The notes under the pieces were generated by a model. It was not told where the DNA came from. It ran no database searches and saw only the letters and a program-made list of their open reading frames with translations. A program made the position numbers and the translations under genes. DNA of 64,000 bases from Oscarella lobularis (taxonomy: Eukaryota > Porifera > Homoscleromorpha > Homosclerophorida > Oscarellidae). This document shows positions 48,161 to 58,810 of this stretch, piece after piece; the stretch's first letter is position 1, and the number at the start of each line of letters is the position of its first letter. The DNA is taken from the NCBI RefSeq assembly GCF_947507565.1, contig NC_089184.1:1054001-1118000 (forward strand), given 5' to 3'.

Positions 48161-49439
48161 ATGGATCCAGCCAAATCTGCAGGAATCGACACGGATAGCA
48201 TGACGCTTACCCGCTTTGTTCTCGAAGGACAAAAAGAGCACCCAGACGCAACTGGCGACCTCACCATTCTCTTGAACGCCTTGCTCACAGCCATAAAGGC
48301 CGTTTCGACGGCCGTGAGACGAGCTGGCGTATCAGATCTGTACGCACAGGACGTAAACGCGACGAAAATCGATCCTCTATTTCAGATTTGGAATCGCCGG
48401 CACGACGAACGTCCAAGGCGAAACGGTGCAAAAGCTCGACGTCCTGTCGAATCAGCTCTTCATAAACATGCTCAGTTCGTCGTACAATGTCGGCGTGATG
48501 ATATCAGAGGAAAACGAGCAGGTGATCGTCGTCGACGAGAAGAGACGCGGAAAATACATCGTCGCCTTCGATCCATTGGACGGATCGTCGAACATCGACT
48601 GTCTCGTCTCAATTGGTTCCATATTTGGAATATACCGTGCTGTAAGAGACAAATTAAATTAAATTAAATTAATTAATTAATTAATGTTCTTTTTCTTGCA
48701 GAAGCACGACGATCATCCAACCGTTGATGATGCTCTCCAGCCCGGTAATCAGATGGTAGCAGCTGGATATGCTCTTTATGGAAGTGCAACGATGGTTGTC
48801 CTCTCGACGGGTGGTCCTGTCAATGGGTTCACTCTCGATCCAGTGAGAGGGAGTTTAAAATAGACGCCTTCGTCAAACGTTTCGTTCTAGAATGTTGGCG
48901 AATTTCTTCTGACTCACAAGGACATGCGCATCAAGCCGCGCGGCAAGATCTTCTCCATCAACGAGGCCTACTCAAAGTACTGGGACCAAGGACTCCACGA
49001 CTACGTCAAACGCTGCAAGTATCCGCCGGTAAAAAGAAAAAGAAATATTACCTTTGTATTGAATTTTTTTTCGTAGGGAGACAAGGCTCCCTACAATGCT
49101 CGATACATTGGATCCATGGTAGCTGACGTTCACCGTACCATCGTGTACGGTGGTATCTTTATGTATCCGGCCCATGCAAAGAGTCCTAGCGGAAAGGTGA
49201 GAGACGCAGAAAGAAAACGCCAATGAAAGAATTCCATGTCTCTACTCTGCTAGCTTCGTCTCCTGTACGAATGCAATCCCATGGCTTACCTTGTCGAGAA
49301 AGCCGGCGGAAAAGCCACTGATGGTCGCCAGCGCATTCTGGATATATGTCCAACGGGTCTGCATCAGCGATCCGGCTGCTATCTAGGCTCCACGGAGGAC
49401 GTCGACGATCTCCTCGCCTGCCTACAAGGAGCAAAGTGA
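48161..49439 (+). CDS. FBP1: Fructose-1,6-bisphosphatase
   Basis: Gluconeogenic phosphatase, cytosolic. The ATG at 48161 gives [23 protein letters not shown]-site and N-terminal helices include [19 protein letters not shown] and [18 protein letters not shown]. The metal-binding signature is [20 protein letters not shown], preceded by MISEENEQ. Later blocks are [59 protein letters not shown], and the substrate-site exon with [20 protein letters not shown]. It ends [17 protein letters not shown]. All catalytic residues are visible. Seven short exons; an AATT-repeat lies in one intron (48652-48684). Confidence 0.97.
48652..48684 (+). repeat. AATTA/TTAA simple repeat in an FBP1 intron
   Basis: AAATT units passing into TTAA units, filling most of a very short intron between the IYRA and KHDDHPT exons. 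Confidence 0.85.
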
Positions 49440-49568
49440 TTTCAAGACACTGCAATCGATGAACGATTTTATGTAGAAAATAGACTGCAGCACAAAAATA
49501 TACCGCAATAGTTGAGAGAAAAATCGAGAGATTTCTAGTAGAGAAAGGGCGGATAACTCATAAGAACG

Positions 49569-52500
49569 TTACTTGCTTACGTATGACCGTTCTGCGTTCG
49601 CGTGCTGTTGGCGAAAATGGTCGAAGGCCTCGAAATCCGAAGCACTCCAAGCGCTATACACAGCCAAGAGCTGCTGACTCCGCTCGCTCGGCGGAAGGTC
49701 GAAGCTCGCGTTATGTGGCAACGGCGAGTCTTTCGGCACCTTCGGCACAGTCGACGGCGAATTCCGCGGTTCGAGAAACTGCGACGAGATGACGTAGCCG
49801 CCGGTGGCGTACGTCAATTTCTGATCGGACGTGTGCCCATACAATTCCGGCTGATCGATCATTTTCAGTTGACCGGCGAGCACGGTGACGCCGCTTCCGT
49901 GCACGTCGCGTTTCAAAACGAGAACGTCGCCCATGCCGCGCGCAACCCACAGGGCGTCGCCGACGATAAGCAGCGACGTCACTCGCTGCGGCTCGCGCGA
50001 CTTGTGCGTTGACGAGTGAATGACGACCGAACCGTCGGCGGACGCGACGTTTTCCTGCAACGATCCCGACCGGGTTCGACCTCTCAACATCGACCACGAG
50101 TCCAGCGGCGCCGACGCCGACGACTCGACGAAATCTTCGGTTAAATTAAACCACGCGTCTATCGATCCGAGCGACGGCGCTTTAGGTCGTCGTCGCTGAC
50201 GTCGGCCGTCGACGTGCAAGAACTTCTCCTTTTTCTTCACGAGTTTCATCATGTCGACGTAGACGTTCTCGTAGGCGGGCATTTGCACGTTCGTGCCGAT
50301 TCGCGCCGTCATCCAACTGCAGTCGAGAATGGAGACGAGTTGACGCGACGCGATGTCCCACTGGAAGACGAACGGCGCTCGCCTGTCGATTCCGTACACG
50401 CAGCGCTCGTCGGCGACGAGCTGCGTGAGAAACGAGCGCTGCGAGTCGAAGACGGCGAATCGCGTCTTCGGTTCCAACGTCGTCGAGTCGACGACGTGCA
50501 TTTCCTCGCGAAAACTGCCCCACAGTTCGGTTTGATTGCGAACGAGCACGAGAGCCAGACTGGGATAATCTTGACGTATAACTTTCTCCGTACTCAGTCC
50601 CCACGCGTCGACAGCCTTTATTATTGTGAATTTAGTTCATTTTGCCTATTGAGTGACCTCCATGTACCTACCTTTTCTGGTTGACTCATCAGTGGCGACC
50701 GCAGAGCGTTGAAGGACATTTTTCGCCGGAAGAGGTAGAGTGAACCATTCACTGTCGACGCAATGACCGACTTCACGACCGGCTCTCCCTTGGTTTAGTT
50801 AAACAAAGATACAGAGTTGGGTTCGTATTTGCATTATAAGCTGCTTACTGTTCGAGTGCTCTCCTCTTCATCCATCACTGTCACAAACTCAAGAATACAC
50901 TGGCGAACTGGGATGCTTCCGAAACGAGTCACGAGCCCTTTTAACGGCCACCCATACACAGTAACGCACGATTCCTAAAAATCTCTCATCAACTGAAAGG
51001 TGCATGTATGGGTAGATTCAATTCTCACCCTTTCCGCTGCTAGCCACACGCATCCGTCGACATAGACAGCGCTCAGCACCCTCATTCCGTACGTATTCAT
51101 TTGACGAATTTTAAAATTTCCCATTTCGGGAATTAGGAGACTTAGCTTGCTCACGCGACGCCCGTCCTCGTCCGAAGTGTGAGCCCATAGCCACGGACAT
51201 TCCCAACGTGACGACAACGACGACAACGAGGTTGGCAGTCGCCTGCGGTTGACTGATCGAGACCGTTGAAAGGACGATGACGACGACGACGACGGCAACG
51301 GAGATCGAGAGAAGAGGCAGTCGATTTTAGCGAGAATGCCATCTTTGGGACGAGGCAAGCGATGACGAAGGCACAGCGATGCGAAATCGTTTAACTGCAA
51401 TAGAAAAAAAATTTCAGCATAAATTAGATTTGTAATTGACGCACTTCCTGCAGGATTTCCAACGCCGTAGGTCGATTGTGAGAGACACCCTGCCAGCACT
51501 TATACATGATTTCTTCCAGGTGAGGAAGTCCCAAATAGGACATGTGCTTCTTCAATTCAGGTCGATCGCCGCGGTAGACAAGTCGATTGATTTCTTGAGG
51601 ATTCAATACGTGCGCAAAAGGACGAGTGCCAGTAAACAACTCAAAAAGAACCATCCCGTAGGAAAAGATGTCAACCTGAAGAGTCATTATTTGTTATCAA
51701 AAAGGAAATTGAGACAAGACTTTGAGCACCTGCTTATCATAAGCGCTGTCACGATCTTTTTTCTTTATAGCTTCCGGAGCGAGAAAACCGGGCGTTCCTT
51801 CTTCTCCCTTCAGACCTGCAGTAAAAGTCAAAACTACACATGGTATACATAGTCGTATTCTAACCGGCTGTTGTGGAAAAGCGCGATATTCCGTAATCCG
51901 ACAACTTGATGTTGATTGTCTCGCCTGCGCTCAAAGTCCAAACCAATATGTTGTCTGACTTCAAGTCGCGGTAGACAATAGATTGAGAATGAAGATACAC
52001 CAAAGCCTTCACAACCTAAACCCCAAAGTCAGTCTACAAAGACCAGAGGCACATAACCTACCTGAAAGGCAATCCTATACGTCATCTGCGGTCCTAGAAC
52101 AGGTCCTCTCAACAGCGCCTCAACGTTGAGCGATTTATCCTGCTTTTTGATTTCGTTTGCCTTTGTTTCAAGCACGCCACTAAGACTTCCGCCGGGTGCC
52201 AACTCCAAGGCAAAGCAAAGCGGTTTCAGCGAAATGCCCAGCAGTGGAACGATGTTGGGATGACGAAGGTGAGCCAAGACGGTCGCCTCCTGACGAAGCT
52301 CGCGCAAAACGCGAAGAGCCTCTTCGCCGCGCATCTGCAGCTGAGCTGGATTCGTAATCGGAGTATCCGAGGAAAGAGCGGTCGTCAAACGTTTGATGGC
52401 GATAACTCGGCCGTCGTAGTGACCGCGGTAAACTTGACCGGCACCGCCAGATCCGATTTGATTATCTTTCGTCGGTTTGAAGTCGAGGCGGCTCGAAACG

Positions 52501-55500
52501 AGTCGAAACTTGTCCGGCAGATCGGTGAGCATGAGTTCGGGAACGAGGTCGGTCAGCGCCACCGGTTTCTTCGTCGCGGGGCAGATTAGGCCCGTGCCCG
52601 ATTCGACGGCCGTCGCGCAATCTTGAAGCGAGAAGAGATGAACGTTGTAAACGGATGGCCGAGCGGGGTCGGTGTAGAAATAGGGAACGAGACGTTGAAT
52701 GAGAGGACTGCCGTAGACGTCAAATTCGGTGAGACCTACAAAAAAAAACCCACAACGTTTATATACAGTTGGCCGGCCACTTCATGGAAAAGGGTGCTAT
52801 AGTGAGGTTCGGAACCCTATCTCAAGGGGGGGGGGGGGGGGAGTCTCTCTTTGCACTAACCTGGAAACCATTCTTCAATAAGACCGTCGATTTGATCGAC
52901 AACGTAGCCGAGAGCCGAGAAGTCGCCCTTTGTCCACACGGTCACGCTAATGCCCGACAATTGGTCGGGCGACTTGCCCAACTTAAACGCCAATCGATCT
53001 CGCAGAAAGGAATCGTTCTCGAAACTCTGCACTTCGAATTGACCGCAACGATGCACGACAGCCGCTCCAGTTCGCCACAGAACCGTCGTACTACGCGGCG
53101 ACGTCGTCTCCAGCGACCAATCCGCCAAATCGATGTCGTCGACCGCTTCGACTGCCGCATCGAACGACGAAGACGCCGACACGACGTCGCGTTTGCTGTC
53201 GGAAGACGAGCGAATGCAAAAGGGTCGACCTAAGCCGGCTCGTTCCAAGTGAACAACCAAGCGAACGATGAGCCGACTCCAAAATCCGCTCGGTATATAG
53301 CTCATGACGTAGTAGCGACTCGTACGTGCGACGAATTTGTCCGCCTCTCTTTCCTCTTGCTCGTCTTCCTTTGTCTCCTCGTCGCTCTCCTCCAACTCTT
53401 CTTCTTCCATTCGCTGTCGTTTCTTCGTTTCCGCTTCGCTTTCCACCCACTCCCAGCCGTCGATCGACGATTGCCGTTTCCACAGATTGGCAGAGCATTT
53501 CCGTCGCTTTCCACTTTCGAGCACGCCCGGCACGTAGACGCGATCCTCCGGCAGCATGCTCGGCACGAGAAGATGCTCGTCGTCGATGCTGAGAGCAATT
53601 TCGAATCGTTCCAATAGCTGAAGATACTGGGTGATGTATTCCTGAGGATAGCGTTGGCCTTTGAGAATGAACGGCACGTTGCGACGCGCCAGTATTCCGT
53701 TTTGAACGAACGATTGCTTTTCCTTGACAGTGACGACCTGAGCGAGAAGATCGATTAGCCACGTGGGATCGATGAAGTAGAGCGCGTTGAGACGACGCAG
53801 TTGGTCGTCGTAGTGAAGGAGCACGCCAACTTCGTGAAGAAACTTAGCCGCTAGATAAAATAAATTATACAATTTTTTTTGAGTGACGACGAACTATACC
53901 AAGGTGAATCTCTTCTTCGTCGTGTATATCGTTGTCGCCGATTCCTTCGATGACGCTCGTGAATTCGGCTTCGTTGAGAACGGCGTGCAGGCCGGCGTCG
54001 CGACGTCTCTGCGCTTCGCTGCTGACTGCCGACTGCAGAGAAACGTAGCTCTTCGGAACCTGAAGAAAAGAGAGCTAGTGTAATATGACGAGTTTCTCAT
54101 AGTTCTAGTACCAATCGGTGAACGAGTGGTTCCTTTGTGTCCTTGTCCTGAATTCTCATTGCAGCGTCGTAAATGATATGCTGCAATTTGGCGACGCCGT
54201 CGCCGGTCACGTTCGACACGGCGCACATGGCCACTATTTCCGGGTAGCCCTTGACGCTGTAGCGTTCGTGAACACGACGCAGCAGCGCGTCGACTCGCTG
54301 CTCGGCGTCCGGACCGACGAATTTGTCCTTGAACGTGCCAACGACAATGACCGTCGATTCCGGAGCGCGAGCCTGGAGAAAAAAAATCAATCGATTTCGC
54401 TTATTCGCGCCGCGGGGGGTTCGTTCACTTGAATATTTAGCAGCCAAGGCTTCAAATTATCAACTCCTTCCTCTCCCAGAGACAGATTGAAGCAGGCTAG
54501 ATACAAAGTATTGCCGGAAATGAAACACTGGTGAGTGGCGTAGTAAACGACTTGGCCTGCCATATCCCACGTGCTAAGGACAACAGACTGGAAAATAAAA
54601 ATATTCGCATAGGAGTAGGAAAATTATCGTCTGCGTTTCTTTATCACCTTTCGGTAGTCTGAAGCGCGCTTCAGCCTTCCTGTCGATCCTGGATTGTGCA
54701 GGGTCCATTCGTCCACTTTGACGCCAACCGTCGAAACGCTTGGTCCATCGGTGGATACCGTTTCGCCTCTCAGTCTCGCCAGCAGCGTCGTCTTTCCGCG
54801 ATTTTGCAGACCGACTATCATCAGTTTCATTCGATTGTACGGCACCGACTGTCGCAACTGAGCACGCAAATATGCCAAGAGGCGCTTCGTTGATCCCTGC
54901 GGCGAACCTGAGCCGAAAATTACAGAATTTCGACGGTATAGCAGAACAAATGATCATTGATAGAATTACCTGGACGTACGTGACTGGGCACATTCACAAG
55001 GTCAATCCCGCGCAATTCAAGATCCCAACAGCTGGTCAACCGGCCCAGGCCATTCGGCAAACACTGAATGGGATTGCTAAAGAGAGAGAGAGAGAGAGAA
55101 AAAAAGACAAGTTAATTGTTCGCGTTTAGAGTAAGTACTTTCCTACCCGCTCAGTCCAAGCCGAGTCAATGCCGTCAATGTAGTCACCGACTCAGGCACG
55201 ACACCGAGCTGATTGTCATTGAGGAACAGCCTTTGCAGGCAGTTTTTAAACAGCGCCGGAAAGACAACGTTCGCTTCCGCTTGTCTTCGTACGACGTCGA
55301 CGGACGTCAAACTAACGGTCTTACGGGGTGGCTTGTTGTACGTTGGAGACACTGGTAGCAGCACTTCAGTCGCTGAAGTGGTCAACTTATCAATCAACGT
55401 CGTCGTCGTCATCGTCATGCCCAGAAGATTAGAACTCAGGTCCAATTCTTGCAACGACACGCACTTCCAAAACGTCGGATTGGGCAGCTGAGCGATTTGA

Positions 55501-57018
55501 TTGTTGTTGAGCGTCAGGACGGTCAGTTTCGACGCTTGCGTTACGCTGTACGCGATTTCGGTCAACTGATTGTGACTCATGTCCAATTCCTGGAGAATCC
55601 AAGTCGACGTGTGACTGAGAGGAAACGAATCGAGTCGGTTGTGAGAAGCTTTGAATATCTCCTAAAAGAGGGCAATCGCGCAGGGCGAATTCCAACTGAA
55701 TTTTTTCTCTTACAAGGATCGTCGAGCCCCAGTTGAAGGGCAGCTCTTCTAAGTCGTTGTGACTCACGTTGATTTCGCGCAGGTACCTAAGTTCTTCGAA
55801 GTAGCGCGCCGGCAGTCGAACGAGTTTATTACGCGAAACGTCCAATTTCTTTAGCTTGGTGCACGTCCATGCGTCCGTCTCGCTTTCGGGAAGACGATAG
55901 AGTTGATTGCGCGACGCTCGAAGTACGGTCAGATTGGGAAGCGAGAAGATGGCAAAGGGAAGAGACGCCAACTGATTTTGACTGACATTCAAATGAGAGA
56001 GCCTATAGACACCCATCGATTCAATAGATAAATAAATAAATAAAATCCAATCAGAGATCGTGCTTACGTTTCACAGTTCTTGATCGCATCTCCCAAAGAT
56101 CGAAGTTCATTTTTTGATACGTCCAAATCCTTCAAACCGGTCAAACGAAGAAAGAACTCGTTTGGCAACGTCTGTAATTTATTCTCGGACAAATTCATCA
56201 CAGTCACGGCAGCCGCTTGCGCTCCTCCGAACCACGATCCGTGAATTTCCCTCAGCCCCAATCTCTTCCAATCTAAATTCAAATTGCTGACGGCAATCGA
56301 CTCAGTCCCCAACCCATCATCGTCATCGTCATCATCTTCTTCATCATCGTCATTGAACGTGAACAGCAATCTTCCAATAAAATCCCGATGTCGATCGACG
56401 AGCGACGGAACCAACTTGACGCCGTTTCGAACGAGAAATCTCGCCAAGGCGACGTTCTCAACGTTACATGCCGTATCCAAGTAGGCGTGGCTTTCCAGAG
56501 CGCTCAAATCCACTTCGCGTTGTCGAACGAGAAGACGCACGACGGCGAGCCGATTCGATTCGACGGCGACGCGAACGAGAACGTCGCCGACGTCGTCGGC
56601 GAGACGACCTCGCTGAAGAAGAAAGCGCGCCGCTCTCGCGTTGCCGACGCGACACGCGGCGACGAGCGGGGACCCCGACGTCGTCGTCGGCGTTTCGATC
56701 GGCGCGTAGTTGTTTTGTAGAAGGAAATGGAGAAGGGGTTCGCCGATGACGCCCAGATTGACTATTTTCACCAAGACGGCGTTTCGTCGCGCCCTTCCAT
56801 CATCCGGTGTCGATGAGACGGAAAATGCGGCGGCTACTATGTCGTCGATCGTCGTGCAATCGCGCGTTGCCGATGCTAAGTCGGCGATCGGGAGCTGAGC
56901 GAGAAGTCCGGAGTTGTTTAGTATTGCTCGGAGGTCAGCCAAAGTATCTACGTGTCGAAAGTTGAAAGGTAGTCTGTGAGATAAATTGAGTGCACTGACT
57001 GTCTTCTGTTTCTTCCAT
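49569..57018 (-). CDS. LRRK: LRRK1-type Roco protein kinase (ankyrin-LRR-ROC-COR-kinase-C-terminal repeats)
   Basis: Giant protein of roughly 2,100 residues. The ATG at 57018 gives MEETED, spliced to [14 protein letters not shown]. Ankyrin-like repeats ([20 protein letters not shown], about 56.7 kb) come first. Many leucine-rich repeats follow ([20 protein letters not shown]; about 54.9-56.2 kb). The ROC GTPase has P-loop [17 protein letters not shown] and a G3-like [15 protein letters not shown]. The COR region is [20 protein letters not shown] onward, with a long acidic insert ([19 protein letters not shown]). The kinase shows [20 protein letters not shown], catalytic loop [14 protein letters not shown], activation start LSDYGISRF (DYG, as LRRK2) and [11 protein letters not shown] long C-terminal part has WD40-like strands. 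Ankyrin repeats with no long armadillo array favour LRRK1. The intron before the kinase region carries a 16-G run. Confidence 0.93.
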
Positions 57019-57302
57019 TGGATAGTTTGCAGCAGAACGACGACAGTAGGTCTACCGGAAATTTCGAGACCTAGGCCGTGATAGACGTCGAGTGATCAAC
57101 AGAACGACTTATTTTTAAATTTTGGATTGTAGCTCAGATGTTTCGCCCGCCGCCTACTTCGTCACCAGGTCACCAGGTAGTCTGCCGTACCCAAGTAAAT
57201 ACTGGCTCTGCGCAAGTGCACGAAGACGTTACGACACCCGTAACCAACTGCTGAAAATTCCAATTTCACCGTACGAAGTGTCCTACCTTCATTTTCCTCA
57301 AC

Positions 57303-58483
57303 ATGTCGAAAAAGCCAGCACCAGCACCGCCAAAACCGCGGCCAAAGCCCGGTGAGAAGCTGAACAGGCGATTGGGGGACCCTTTCAGTGGGAAAATAAC
57401 GTCGTCGCGTTCTCGCAGGTCACGTCGACGTTGTTCGAGCCCTCTACAACTACACAGCACAGCACGTAAGATCCTTCCTCACTCCCTAATACCAATTCGT
57501 TTACCCTTTCTTCGGCAGACGGACGAACTGAGCTTCGAAGAAGGCGACACGCTCTACATTCTCGACAAAGTACTGCGTCGGACGCGTTTAAAATGCCTCT
57601 CGCTCATCGCTCGTTGCGTAGAACATACCCGAGAAGGATTGGTGGAAGGGAAAGTGTGGGGATCGTGTTGGCCTTATACCTGTCAATTACAGTGAGCATC
57701 AAAGATTTACTGTTCATACATAATTCATTTCTTGCCTATAGTTGAAAGCAGCACGGAGTCAATAGAGAATCCGTTGCACGAGGCATCTAAGAGAGGTTGG
57801 TCATTGTCAAAGAGTTGGGGCGCGATTTGTAGCGTTATCTCCTTCAGGAAATATTGGATTTCTGCAAGAATGCCTTCAGAACAAAGTAGTAGAAAAAGAT
57901 AATTCAATTTCTTTATCAGATTATTGTTTCTTTAGGTGTCTGTGAATGGGCTTGATAAGGCTGGCTCCACTGCTCTTCACTGGGCCGCCAGTGGCGGTCA
58001 CACAGGTGCCATTCAATAATTTGTTTTCTTGTTTATAATTTGGGATTATAGAATGTGTGGAAATCCTTCTGAAGATTCCCAATATTCAAATTAATGTTCA
58101 AGTAAATAAACTATACTACCTACTGCTCCTATAAGATCCAACCTTTGATCAGAACAAACTTGGGGATACTCCATTACACGGAGCAGCGTGGAAGAATCAT
58201 CCAGCCGTCATTGAGCTATTACTACTGAAGGGTTATATAAAAGAAACTATGGGAGGTATGATTGCATAAAGCAGAGATTCGTATAGGAGCAAAAACGGAC
58301 GTGCGCAACAACGAGAATAAGACACCTTACGAGTTGGCAAGAGCTCCTGAATCAGCTAAACTTCTCAAAGTCAAAAGAGGTAAGCGCGCCTCGTCATTGT
58401 GCTCACCTCTTCTAATACATGTATTCCTTCTTCAAGCTGCTGTGCGGGATGATGACTACGGAGGAGAGGACGATTCTGACTGA
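57303..58483 (+). CDS. OSTF1: Osteoclast-stimulating factor 1 homologue (SH3 + ankyrin)
   Basis: Cytosolic adaptor. The ATG at 57303 gives the proline-rich start MSKKPAPAPPKPRPKPG. The SH3 domain is spread over short exons: VVRALYNYTAQH, TDELSFEEGDTLYILDK, and KDWWKGKCGDRVGLIPVNY. Ankyrin repeats follow: NPLHEASKRGNIGFLQECLQ, VNGLDKAGSTALHWAASGGH, INVQNKLGDTPLHGAAWKNH and GAKTDVRNNENKTPYELA. It ends with the acidic DDDYGGEDDSD, like human LDDEDSD. Length (about 210 residues) and domain order match OSTF1. It starts 285 bases from the divergent LRRK start and converges with the PH-domain gene. Confidence 0.95.
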
Positions 58484-58810
58484 CATTGTGCTGTTTCCCT
58501 TTTTGCGACTTTGTGCGGTTTAATTATACACGTAGACACTACTAATATCTTGCTCGTTCCATTTGCTTCATACTAAAGAACGACAATGGTCTAAGAATTT
58601 GATAGTGACGTACCTTCATAGCAACAAGTCCTTCGTTTTAAGACAATCTCGTTACTGCATAAAAGACGGTGGAAAAAACAAAACGTCAACTATTAACACG
58701 CGCATACAACAGCGGTGGATACCCATAAATAGACACTGGGAGAGTTGCAGTATGAAACGCCAACGAATTCTACCCCTCTGTTCTACACTAGCTGAATTCC
58801 CCTTCTTACT

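Noticed and set aside
53091-53762. 223-residue minus-strand frame within the LRRK region
   Set aside because: It is a shifted frame of the COR exon with very Arg/Ser-rich, low-complexity translation; the overlapping COR frame has clear homology.
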